Shown in pieces: positions 52,601-62,229 of a stretch of DNA of 64,000 bases; positions within the stretch are counted from its first letter, which is position 1; each line of letters opens with the position of its first letter. Source of the DNA: Spisula solida. Taxonomy: Eukaryota > Mollusca > Bivalvia > Venerida > Mactridae. Where the stretch lies: NCBI GenBank assembly GCA_947247005.1, contig OX365946.1:6208453-6272452 (forward strand). Reading direction: 5' to 3'. A program made the translations under genes and the position numbers. Under the pieces are notes generated by a model that was not told the origin of the DNA, searched no databases, and worked only from the letters and a program-made list of their open reading frames with translations.

Positions 52601-55600
52601 CTGACATAAATATACATCTAACTCAACATAAATATACATCTATCTCAGCACAAGAACCTTATTATAAAGTAATAAACCTATGAACTGAGATACTGGTACA
52701 TGTATACATGTTATATGAGCTGATGATGGCTAATGATTCTTGACCACTGGGTATCAGTCTCTGTACAGATGTGGCTAATCATACTCTACAGATTGATTTC
52801 TGACTACTTGGACAACTAGTCCAGTATTGAAGACTCACAATGCAGGAATGTTAAGTAGCAATGGAGTCAGTTACCCCCCCATTTATTGAACCGTTCAATA
52901 ATCTTTGTGATATGATTATGATAACAATTCAAGGCCACAATTTATCACCAAGAATGTCTTTGTCTCTCAAAGTCAATAAAATTGGAAAAATAATAAAAAT
53001 ATTGACATTCTATGCATTAAAGTGGAATGCACTCATTGCTAAATACCAAGTGGCACTGATAGCATATACAACTGAACTAACAAAGAGAGAGGATCATCAC
53101 AGCACCAGCAAATCACCGCCACACAGAAATGACTGTTCAAACTTGACCCTGCTGGTCAAACAAGAACAACTGTCAATGACCACTGAGAAGGGTCACTAAA
53201 TAAACGTATTGACCAGGAACATTTACAATCAGTTTATATATTTGCACTAGATTGGACAAAGGGTATTATCTGATTCAGCGAGGTCAAGGTGTTGCTAGGC
53301 TTTGTCAAGGGTTAAGCATAAAAACATTTATAATAGTAAACATTTAAATAAGAATGATCTAGATCAATGCAATCTGAAGTGTTAAAGTAGACATGTCAGT
53401 TCACTCATCCGGGTTCCATAAAGAAATCATTTATAAATACATAATCTGTCATTTAAAAACATATAAAACCAAATTATGTCTGATTTCAATTTAAATAAAT
53501 TTTGAGAAAATAATGTATCACCTGACGCAATAACTACTGTAATACAATTTATATGTATCACGGTATCAGACATAATTGGACACTAGGTAACCCTTCACCA
53601 GTATGGTCAGTTCTCTTAATCTCCCCCCCCCCCCAAAGAATGCCCGCTAGCTGACCACAGCTGACCAGAACTTCACCATGGATTTAGTTCAATAGTTCAT
53701 AGACCTCACTACTATACAGTAAATGATACTGCTACAACCTGTCAATAGATCTCATTCTAATTAGTGGAAATATAACTGATGATGAATAGGAGGGGTATGC
53801 TGAGTAATATAACATTTTCATACATTATCTGTGGATGGAAGCTCTTGAAGGTTGTAAGCTATTTATAGAAAACTCAGTATATCTGTTAGGTTTAACATTA
53901 CAACAACTCATTCAGATAGACTCTAAACTATTTTAATTTTACTGCATGTTTGGTAACTAAGGGCAACGCATAAGAACTGTTTCCAATTTCCTACTGCGGA
54001 ACTACCACCATACATTGATACCGATACTTGAGTTACAGCAGATTTATAAAACGACAAAGCTGAATTGTACTTTTTTCTAATCTGTCAGATTTCCTCCCAA
54101 TGTTGGAGAGTGAGCACAAGATGATCAATATGTACTAGTAATTTACCAGAACAAACACATCTTGGATTTCATATAAATTACTTTCAATTTGGGCGGAAAC
54201 TTATTTCATGATAAAGTATGTTCCATCTATAGTGTCAACAAAATGACAGATCAAACTCATGACATGAAGACAAGTAATTCCTGTCAAGATGTCTTTATTT
54301 CTGGATAATAAACATATAGGTCAGTATGAGTGTAAAGGCATACAAAACTACCACATGAAAACCAACCAACCTGACCTCAAACCAATCTAACAGTGTCAAT
54401 TAAACAATAAACAATGGAGGATAAATAAACTGACACTTGTGGTCGCTGATCACTGAAGTAGATACAAATATATTCAGGAATGTTGTTCAGGCAGTGTTCT
54501 GTATGTGCTTCAAGCTAAGTGTATGTATAGTTGTACACTATCGTTAGCAAACTGCAGGCTAAATATATACCAAGGAATTCAAAGGAAATGTCAGATTTTA
54601 ACCCAGATACTAGTTCCAATTTATTATCATTTTTCACATTGCTTGAGGAAATTACTCATCTGGACACATGCCTGTCAATAGAAATTAACTTTCGTAATAT
54701 TATTATTATTTATATACAAGTATAATATACATGTATAATTAAAAGTTTATTACACAAAATGTAGGTGAATTTCATCGTTTCATATCATAAGTACAACTGT
54801 ACCAATCAAGTCATGTGTAGATACTGGTTTTTATGTGTCAAAGACTATGACACATTTGTTTGCCAACAATAAACAGACGTGAAATCATTTTGATTGAAAA
54901 CTAGGTCAATATACGAGGTTATCATTCACCTTAACTAGGAAGACTTTCATATTATAAACTACGCAGTTTGACTCAAAACAATTTAGAATGTACTTAATTC
55001 AACTATGAGATCAGCAGACACATTAAATACTTGATACAGGTATTCTAGTATGTTGTATTGATTTACGAAATAACCAGAGATCAATACTTGTCTGAACTAT
55101 TTAAGTACACAAAGGGAGTGAGTCTACAATATAAATAATGACACAGTCATCTAGATAACAGACATTGCACAACAGTAACAGCAATCTTTATAATTTCGGA
55201 GAAAATCTATTTTTAAAATTGAGGAAAAAAATCAAACATTGCGGACATGTGATCAGTTGATAAATTTACTGTGGCAAGTAATACAGTGATACTTCTACTT
55301 GTAATCCCTGCCAGGTATTATTTTAAACAAGATAAAAGAATGGACATTGTCATTGTTTTAAAATGGGGAAAAATCTAAGAAAGAAAAACACACTGAAGTG
55401 TAATAATAAACACATAAGAGTCATAAACTTGAATCCAAACACACATGCCAACCATATGTTTGAAACTTTCACTAACATAACATCAAACCAGAGAACAGGA
55501 TTTTGTAAATCCTGGAGATGATCTCAGATGCACTTAGTTATTTCTACTTATCTTACCCATATGTATACAGTGTTAATATGACCTGACAGTAGACATGTGC

Positions 55601-57524
55601 CATAACGGTAGGTAGTCCATCATACATGTACCATTAGGTTTAATCAATTCATTATCACCAGAAAGGTGTGATAAGTAGCCACACACTTTTACACCCATTT
55701 AGTATACAGATTATTCAGTAGCCAGGATGTATACCCAGAATTCATCCTGGGGGGCATGTGGACTTTGCACCAAATTCTTGCTATCTTTTACAATCATCAT
55801 TAACCCTAACAAGGTATACCGCTATAGGAGTGTAACTGGCTGCATACTGGTGGGTAAGATAATTGAGTACTGCCCCAAAGCAGCATCTACACTGGTCAAT
55901 ACAGACCAGATGGACCAGCACTAATGCATTTAATGAGAGGTACAAAGAGTCTAGCATTATTTATTTATATTTATCAATAATTTATAGCCTTCGAGCAGAC
56001 TAGATGCTGCCTAGTGCACATGTTTCCATTTATCTGGCAAGCATAAAGGAAACCAGACACCTAACAACTCCAGCAGAACAAATATATATCAGACCAGTAC
56101 AGTGTTACCGACAACCAGTGTTCTAATTTAACAAAACCATCATCATACTTCATTATTAATGTAATAATATTGAGCCAGCAGCAAATTAATATCCTTAGTA
56201 TTTTTCCAGCAACCCTCATACACTGTGACTGACTCCAATGTTATCGGCCATAAATCAATGATCTTCCATCCACTGTTTTTACTAACTGAGCTAAGGGAAA
56301 TTAGGTCACTGGGTTACACAACCTAGGAGCGTTATATGAATAAGTTTTATTGGAAGCAAATTTATAAACACAAGGACTGCTTGTTTTTTACCCAACAGCT
56401 GGGAAATGTAATATAATACAGACACATTGCTCTACCTCTTTATGGGTGTTACGATAACTGTAGTTTATCACAATCTTGGCAACAGTGATGAAAGCTACAG
56501 ATAATCCGGTCATTTCTTATCTCTCTACTTGATGAAATTTTGTAGATTCATCATGTACACACAAAACATTCCTCCAAGATGGGTGATATGCCTTGTAAAT
56601 AGAGCATGAACAAGCTGTACTAACCCACTGTCCCTAGTTGACGCTGGACCCTTAAATGACCTTTGTGGTCATGAACCTTTCTCCTTTTCACCATCTGTCA
56701 GACTTTAAGAGCACTGAAGGCGGTCAGTTTAAGGTGAAATGCACCAGTTCAATCAGTGTCAATAACCTAATAAGGGGAACCTTAATTGCTCAGGGGACAG
56801 CCCCGGCATATCATATTGTGAATGTGTGCATTAACAAGAAAACTTTCAAATTTACACCTAACACTTAAATGACCTAAGATAAAACTTGGGCGTGGGTTTG
56901 TGATATCACTGGGTGGTTATTATTTGGTGTAAGTAAACATTCCATACACATACCAGGTTAATCTGTCCAAATCATCACCACTTCAACAAGGGATGAGATA
57001 TAAACCTTCAAACATCTGACCTCAATTTGGATTACACAGAATACATATATTAATAAATCCAAAATAAACATTATGATGTTTAATTTCTCATAAAAAGAGA
57101 CTGGTGTGCATTTTATAGTTGATAATCATGTAATATATTTTCATTAACATATTGAACACACATGTTATGAAGAAATTTTGTGTGTGATGTTAAAACATGT
57201 TGCAACTAGATCACATAGTGTCATCACTTCAGCTGAAACTGAATTACTAAACTTGAAGCCATATCATATATATTATAAATATATACATTGACTTACATGA
57301 TTCCAATGTCTATTTGTCCCATCAGGTAGTTTCTTCCATCTTTTCACAAGTAACACACAAGCGTTACATATTTCACCACATCTTCTTTCCACTATCCTGA
57401 AGCATTTTTCAAACTCATCCTCGTATTTTGAACTGTCTGTAAATCTCGAGCTTGACGATTTAGCTCGACAAATACAACATCCATTATTACTTCTGTATAT
57501 TTTAGGTTTGTGGAAACTGAACAT
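29294..57524 (-). CDS. SINHCAF: SINHCAF (FAM60A) orthologue, SIN3-HDAC complex subunit, four coding exons
   Basis: Coding join on the minus strand: 57524-57297, 50204-50015, 41727-41559, 29654-29294. The lengths 228, 190, 169 and 361 nt give 315 residues plus a TAA stop, with intron phases 0, 1 and 2 that match at every junction. The N-terminus (MFSFHKPKIYRS, then GCCICRAKSSSSRFTDS and CNACVLLVKRWKKLP) and the C-terminal core (FLDLTYWK, CCGII, KPCCS) match vertebrate FAM60A/SINHCAF as I remember it. In that family the protein is a nuclear subunit of the SIN3-HDAC histone deacetylase corepressor and helps repress transcription. Residues 1-76 hold the cysteine-rich zinc-binding-type domain (C16, C17, C19, C41, C49, C53, C56). 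Residues 77-187 are a low-complexity linker, 188-224 the second conserved block, and 225-315 a Ser/Pro/acidic tail. Human SINHCAF is about 221 residues, so this protein is longer, mainly through the tail and linker. The identity is firm; an extra micro-exon or alternative splicing cannot be excluded. Confidence 0.93.
29805..30121. mobile_element. MITE of ~317 bp in SINHCAF intron
   Basis: The left end (AAGGCCGAACTTAAAATATT, then CTTTGTTTCCCCATCCC) and right end (GGATGGGGAAACAAACAATA, TTTTATTTTAGGCCC) are inverted repeats of about 45 bp with few mismatches. GTAGGTAGGG motifs sit just inside both ends. The AGGCC ends and GTAGGG motifs resemble the larger element at 62.23-63.74 kb. Confidence 0.7.
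34583..35190 (-). mobile_element. LINE 3' fragment, rearranged (twin-priming-like inversion)
   Basis: Positions 34583-34885 are a LINE 3' UTR in minus orientation. An (AAT)n tail begins it, then TTTATT (a reversed polyA signal), then sequence complementary to 36555-36850. From about 34886 to 35190 the plus strand instead encodes the C-terminal end of a non-LTR reverse transcriptase (FVYKSINN, LRSHTQQ, PKPRLEFF, SGPKLWN, IPLHIKQSE). The two parts thus have opposite polarity, as expected for a 5'-inverted insertion. The frame at 34816-35190 is a chimera. A possible short target duplication is ACATGTA (34577-34583, 35221-35227). Confidence 0.75.
36313..36850 (+). mobile_element. 5'-truncated LINE 3' end (RT C-terminus, 3' UTR, ATT-rich tail)
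   Basis: The coding part (TGAATACATG to the TAA at 36551-36553) encodes the reverse transcriptase C-terminal tail with PKPRLEFF, SGPKLWN and IPLHIKQSE. A ~280-bp 3' UTR follows, then AATAAA at 36814-36819 and a TTATTATT tail. Truncation at the 5' end leaves no catalytic residues. By eye it differs from the 34.9-35.2 kb copy at three positions in about 227 bp. Confidence 0.8.
39929..40010. repeat. ~38-bp direct duplication
   Basis: ACCATCATGTCTACATCATC and CCAGCACAACAATAATACC occur twice in tandem with a one-base difference in length. Confidence 0.7.
41148..41290 (+). mobile_element. tRNA-like SINE fragment
   Basis: TAGCTCAATGGTTAGTGTGC (41157-41176) is an A-box-type arm. GGTACAAATAC (41200-41210) is a decayed B box at the expected distance. 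The fold is not intact; the body fades by about 41290. Confidence 0.5.
41559..41727 (-). CDS. SINHCAF: SINHCAF coding exon 3 (residues 140-195, acidic linker and FLDLTYWK motif)
   Basis: The acceptor TTTTTCAG (AG at 41729-41728) continues the split Gly codon (G+GG), followed by YDDSLDKSDLF. The middle is acidic and Ser-rich (TDSDESDLESSQDSS). The exon closes with SPFLDLTYWK (F188 to K195), the family hallmark preceding the second cysteine block. The donor GTAAGT starts at 41558 and leaves AT of a split Met codon (phase 2). The acidic/Ser stretch sits where vertebrate proteins have a comparable acidic Ser-rich linker. Confidence 0.93.
41728..50014 (-). other. SINHCAF: SINHCAF intron between coding exons 2 and 3 (~8.3 kb)
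   Basis: The intron is bounded by GTAAGA and TTTTTCAG on the minus strand. It contains a short CA-rich tandem array at 46.49-46.59 kb. Otherwise it is AT-rich and apparently unique. The longest open frame inside it (minus strand, 49056-49421, 121 codons) has no recognisable motif. Confidence 0.85.
46491..46590. repeat. ~17-18 bp CA-rich tandem repeat
   Basis: About six units of ACCACCCTTAAACCAAGA with substitutions, inside a SINHCAF intron. Confidence 0.8.
50015..50204 (-). CDS. SINHCAF: SINHCAF coding exon 2 (residues 77-139, basic and Gln/His-rich linker)
   Basis: The acceptor TTTTCAG (AG at 50206-50205) is followed by GTG GTT GAT GCA CGT GCA, giving VVDARAGPG. This joins NH to VVDARAGP as in vertebrate SINHCAF. 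The donor is CAG|GTAAGAATC, with GT at 50014-50013, and leaves one base of a split Gly codon. After the conserved VVDARAG the exon is a basic stretch (Lys/Arg-rich up to about residue 115), then a Ser-His-Gln tract around residues 113-126, then PSPLPEELS. The linker is poorly conserved in the family, so only its start is diagnostic. Confidence 0.92.
50285..50500 (+). mobile_element. Degenerate tRNA-like SINE remnant
   Basis: GGTTTGAATCC at 50343-50353 is a B-box match flanked by CCA/CCCAGG. The presumed A box (GCTGTGAGCACAGTAAG) is poor. It is about 80 bp from intron 1's 3' splice site. Confidence 0.35.
52449..52474. repeat. (TG)n microsatellite
   Basis: About eleven TG dinucleotides in an intron of SINHCAF. 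Confidence 0.9.
57297..57524 (-). CDS. SINHCAF: SINHCAF coding exon 1 (residues 1-76, zinc-binding-type domain)
   Basis: The ATG is at 57524-57522. The exon ends with His76 (CAT) at 57297, followed by a consensus GTAAGT donor at 57296. It encodes the most conserved part of the family: a basic start (FHKPKIYRS), CCIC at 16-19, a Ser-rich turn, C41, C49, and the CNAC pair at 53-56 followed by VLLVKRWKKLP. Reading through the donor adds only a short nonsense tail, so splicing here is clear. The exon itself starts at 57552, after a TTTTTCAG acceptor (AG at 57554-57553), giving 28 nt of 5' UTR in the same exon. The start codon is chosen because the upstream frame is intron and the protein begins exactly as its vertebrate relatives do. 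Confidence 0.95.
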
Positions 57525-57552
57525 TTTGTCTGATTGTTCAGACTGTCAATAC
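57525..57552 (-). other. SINHCAF: SINHCAF 5' UTR part of the first coding exon
   Basis: There are 28 bases between the splice acceptor (TTTTTCAG, AG at 57554-57553) and the ATG. The acceptor implies at least one non-coding first exon upstream. Two possible donors on the minus strand are CTAG|GTAAGT (exon end 58992) and ACG|GTAATT (exon end 59641). Which one is used cannot be decided from sequence alone. Confidence 0.6.
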
Positions 57553-59699
57553 CTGAAAAATATCAAACAAATTGTTCTTCCAAGTATGTATTATATTCAA
57601 TGTAAATAAATTACATATTATCCACACAGCTTTTGATAATCACCACTAGACAACAGTACACGTTTATGTCGAATGATTCAGTCTGTACGCCCACTCTCAC
57701 ATTGGGTCATGAATTATCCTATACATTTCATGCATAACTGAACCATGCACTACATGACATCACATTATTGGAAATGCTCCCATTGGCTGAGGGGAGGTGA
57801 CTACTTGCCTCATTAATATTCATGAGATTCAATATTCATTACATTCCACAGCTGTAGCTTATGAATATTTATTTTATGTAGGTTTATACATAAGCAGAGT
57901 GTTATTTTTACCAAGCAACAAGTAAATAGGCTTGTATTTAAACAATAGAAATGGGAAAGTTAAACCTGTAAGTTAATTAATAATCAAGTCTATGTTAAGT
58001 TTAAATACATGCACATGCAGCTAATTTCTCATTAATATTTCAGTAAAACATATTGAATCTATAGGAACTAATTGAAACATAATTGTACATTTTTAAGTAA
58101 TTTAGTACATTTATTTAAGGTTTTGTAAACATGTTGTGTGGAAAATAACACTGACAGAAGTACCAACACAGTTATTACATACAGTATAATATATATAGCC
58201 AGGACCAGAATATGACAGTAAGAATGACACAAATTACAGACAGTATGACATTGTGGAGTCTTTAGCAAGTATTATTACACTTGATTAACAAATGTGTTTA
58301 TCACTAGACCATACTAGGTCATGCTGAGGCAAGATTTGATGATATATACAGACACTCTTAACAACCCTCAAAGGTTCAGTGAGTGATTATTGATAGTAAC
58401 CTTGTGACTTTTAATGACCATAGGGGCCAGGACAATCAACTTAATTCAGAAGCACAATTGTTCTCACTTTTTGGGGTGCTCCTACTTATGACCGATGACA
58501 CTGCATAACAATGTTACCATGGAAATTAGCACAGAACAATATCTTGTGTGCCCTTGGAAGGATGTTACGTTGTATAATAAATGAAACTGCAAATAATCTT
58601 TATTTCATGCTAACACTTGGTTTGATGGATTTACTTGCCCCTTTTGGGGTAGGGCTTACTAGTGTCAGTATGTGAGTTATGTTTGTTCTTTTTTGTTTGT
58701 AGTTGTTATATTCTGTATACTGGGTCTTTTCTTTTTTCTTATTGCCTTTATGATGTGCTTCTGCTGTTTTCTGGTCTGTCAAATTAATTTTCTGTATAAA
58801 ACCAATTAGATCTAGATGTCAGTAGATCTAGTCATTTTAATATACTTTAATACTAATGTCATAGGATTTCTATTTTAAAATTAAAACTATACAAGAATTG
58901 TTTATTTTTTTACAGACAATTTTGACAAAAGAAAACCCCAACAACACAATCCACTAAATTGCAATAGTTGCATCATTGGAAAAATACTTACCTAGTCAAA
59001 CAAATAAACGTATGTCAGTCAGCATTTCATGGTCCATAAAATCCAAGTTCACACATTAATTAAAAAAACACAAGAAAATAGTGAACCACACATTCAAACT
59101 TAGACTAAACTTGAAGAGGATGCAGTGTGATATAACATTGTGATGAATATCTGTCTATTGTTCTCATTTAACAAGTCTTAGGACCTAACACAATAAATGT
59201 TGAATGCCTTATATATGACAGAGACATATAAACTGATTTATTGACAAGTACCCAATCATTCTGTCATGTTTCCCATAGCCCGAGGGTACAGGTTACCACG
59301 TCGAGTCTCATGTTAGGCCAAAAATGAAATAAGAGAATTTGCCGCGACTTCAACTGTTTCACGTACAAACACGAACCAAGTTCACCTTTTTGAAATAACA
59401 TAGAGTTGTACAATAGAAATAGCTTCGTATATTATTTGTGTGTTTAAAATAAAATTTATAAATACAATAGTTACACATAGCTACAAGTGTTCGACGATGA
59501 CCGAGAAAGGCCATCGACCTACTGACATAGGAATTCTTTATTGAAAAGTAGGTCATCAACAGAAAATCGACTTATTCGACACTTTTTTAGAATAACAACT
59601 CCTAAAAAATATCTAGGATGAGAGAATCAAATGTAATTACCGTTTTCCGCAGTAGATCTTCACTTTTGTACTGTTATTTCTCAACAAAAGTACGCTTTT
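57553..59699. other. Upstream intronic region of SINHCAF
   Basis: Presumed 5' UTR intron, AT-rich, with CTAG|GTAAGT at 58991 as a possible minus-strand donor. No coding frame with domain content. Confidence 0.45.
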
Positions 59700-60060
59700 T
59701 CCAGCAGTCGTCTGTTTTCCTCGACAGTCAACGACTTCTGATGATCAATGAATGCGCATGCGCGATGACGCTTTCATATGCAAATATTCCATTGACGCAC
59801 ACGGAAACGAAATATTCCCGATGTTTTCAGAGTTTTAGTAAAGAAAACTTTAGCAATACATGATTTATTAAAGTAAATTATACAAATAAATTAATATGCG
59901 CCTAATTGTTGAATGACAACCAACAAAAAGACCAAAAATATTAAAAAATTCGTGTCGTCGTGAACTTCTATTTTAAGACGCACGAGAGTTTACGAGATTT
60001 TGCAAAGCATTGTGGGTCGTTCATTTTGGAGTACGCCATTTTGGACAAAATTTACCAATT
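59700..60060 (-). promoter_or_regulatory. Candidate CpG-type promoter region of SINHCAF
   Basis: Relative to its AT-rich surroundings, this stretch is CpG-bearing and carries motifs typical of housekeeping promoters. These are TGCGCATGCGCG at 59753-59764 (NRF1-type palindrome), ATGCAAAT at 59778-59785 (octamer), and CGCCATTTT at 60034-60042, which reads AAAATGGCG (YY1-type) on the minus strand. YY1 elements in this orientation often sit just downstream of a start site, which suggests minus-strand transcription from about 60.05 kb. It lies about 2.5 kb upstream of the first coding exon. No TATA box is evident. Motif matches are read by eye. Confidence 0.45.
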
Positions 60061-61492
60061 CCCGCCTGATTCTGTGGTTTTCTCGTTTGTTTGCTGTATT
60101 TTATGTATATTTTTTCAAGTTGACAGTATAAGCATTCTTAATAACATTATTACAAGTTGTTCAAACGACAGTATGCCATTACTGACGGACATGGCCTGAT
60201 TTCTGCTCTGCGACAATTTTCCATCCATTTTCAGTATGTTTATCAAGGTTATCACCAAGATTTAGATATTGCGCGACCATCCTGCTGGAAAAAGAAATAG
60301 CCGTTTACGTATATTTTTCATAAAAGGTGAGAATCGTACGCGTTTCTTTTCACACTTTCCCTACCCAATCTACTACCCCTCCCACTCATTTTGACCTGCT
60401 ACTGTTTTGGGTATTTATGTCATGTGACTTGGTAATCATATGTCAGAAAGTTTAATTAAAGCTTTGCTGTCCCCTTGCTATTGTCCAAAGGTGTGATATT
60501 AAGTGTATCTTCATTGTCAAAACAAGCAACATATGTAGTAGGATGTTTGTTCATAGTTTGTTGTGCATTGGGTTATGTTGACATTCCTGACAGGACAATC
60601 ATCAGTGAACTAGGTCTAGGGTAACATAGGTGGACTTGACAGGTGGTGAAAAGTGTGGATTTTCTGAGGTGCAAAGTTGATTTAAATCAGAAATTAATGC
60701 AACTGATTATCAATAAAGCAGGCTTCACGAAAACTTTAAAAACCTCTTTCATTCGGACTGACACTGAAACCAAAATGTTGTCAGTGGAAAAGAATATCAG
60801 TCTGAACAAAATGAAATAAGAGAATTTTTTTTTGAAATACATTTTTCGCTTTATACATAAGTTATTTCTAATCTATATAGGCCCAATTTCAATCTAAACG
60901 CTTTTTTACCTTTTTACAATAGTATAAATGAGCATACCTGAGAGGACTGACAAGAAAAAGGTTATTTAGATTTCGATTCATCATTTTAGCATTAAATATC
61001 AAATATCTTTAATTTTGATCTCTTTTTCATATTAATTTTGATATTTTTTTCATATCAAAAAGCCTGTCGCAAAATGCTGAAATTAGGAATATTCAGATAG
61101 GACATCACTAAAACCGGTAAACCGTTTATTATGGTAGCATACCATTGCAATTTAAAATTAATTTGTTTTACCGGCCTTCAATCATCCCGCTGAATATTCT
61201 CACATTTTTGACGACTTTGGGGCAGACTTCTGGATTAAGCAGAAAAATTCAATAGGACACTCAGACAAGTCTTTAAAATCTGTCGGTCCTGTAAACAAAC
61301 TGTCACACCATACATACAGTTTACATACTTAACTTGCCGTGCTTGAAATGTCAGTGTCAGAGTCTCAGACATCCTGAAATTCGCCGATCCGAAGCCACAG
61401 GCAAGTCTGGGTGATTTTGATACGGTCACCGTTTTTGCAATCCGGAACTGGTCTGACTGACGGGCCTTTATCCGTAACTATCAAAATTCAAA
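60061..61492. other. Region between the two presumed promoters
   Basis: AT-rich sequence, no gene or repeat seen. If the plus-strand exon at 61493 is real, this would separate two divergent genes. Confidence 0.4.
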
Positions 61493-61525
61493 ATGGCGTC
61501 ACTAAACAACTTGGGCGATGCACAA
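61493..61525 (+). CDS. Candidate first coding exon of an unidentified plus-strand gene
   Basis: CAAAATGGCGTC at 61489-61500 is a YY1-type motif with the ATG embedded, as in many animal genes with short 5' UTRs. Translation gives MASLNNLGDAQ, followed immediately by a GTATGTAAA donor at 61526. An unspliced reading stops after five more codons, so the frame needs splicing to be a gene. The rest would lie downstream, probably beyond this window. A weak acceptor near 61729 would add a short frame starting IIRLYRT that stops at 61804-61806, but I do not trust it. I cannot identify the protein. The first exon would be divergent to SINHCAF, about 1.4 kb from its presumed promoter. Confidence 0.3.
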
Positions 61526-62007
61526 GTATGTAAAAAAGATTAATTTAACTATGGTCTAATGCACAGAGTATAAATAAACCGGAAAACATACTTTTCCATG
61601 AAAATTGGGTGAAAAAGTTAGTTAAATTTGATGCAATTTGTGTGTGAAAACAAATTTATTCAGTGTTCCAAAAAATATTTTAATTGTTGTTTTTTTGGGC
61701 TGTTTCGCTTTTGGTCCGGCAGATTATAAGACTTTACCGGACCATCACCGAATGTCGGACCATTTTTGCCAACTTTTGGGATATCTGTACGAAGAAATAT
61801 AAATGATATCGGGGCTTTTTTTCTCTATATAACAGCCGCCGTTTAACGGTGGCTTCCCCAAGCAAATTTATTTCCCCAAGCCAACGATTTTTTCCCCTAG
61901 CCTAACAATTTTTTAACAGAAAAGCATTTTTAATTATGAGAAACGGTAAATATCGACAAGAAATCCCGTTTTCTGTTCCGTTCTAGTCTAACGCAAACCA
62001 CCAATTA

Positions 62008-62114
62008 ATGTCGCAAACGTGCTAGGATGTGCATTAAGTCCGGTAATCAGTAACGATTATACCGTAATTGACGGAATAAGATAGACTTTATAACCACTCC
62101 ACCGTTTGCGACAT
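62008..62114. repeat. Foldback with 12-bp perfect arms
   Basis: ATGTCGCAAACG (62008-62019) is exactly complementary to CGTTTGCGACAT (62103-62114). Arms are short, so it may be a MITE remnant or chance. Confidence 0.4.
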
Positions 62115-62229
62115 GCCGTCAATCGACAAAGTACCGTTTTTCCGGCCGTGGTTGGTTTTTAAACGAACCGCATTGTTTGCAACATTCCGTAAAACGGCAT
62201 TTGTTTACAAAAAGGTCGTACATGTAATG

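Larger units (their letters stand above)
50205..57296 (-). other. SINHCAF: SINHCAF intron between coding exons 1 and 2 (~7.1 kb)
   Basis: The intron is bounded by GTAAGT and TTTTCAG on the minus strand. It contains a degenerate tRNA-like segment near 50.3 kb, a (TG)n microsatellite near 52.45 kb and a C-run near 53.62 kb. An opposite-strand open frame of 112 codons (52861-53199) has no recognisable domain. Confidence 0.85.

Noticed and set aside
52861..53199. 112-codon plus-strand frame antisense to SINHCAF
   Set aside because: No recognisable motif and composition like the surrounding intron.
61730..61806. Second exon (IIRLYRT...) for the plus-strand candidate gene
   Set aside because: The acceptor is weak, the frame stops after 25 codons, and the sequence forms a GGTCCGG/CCGGACC hairpin more like a repeat.
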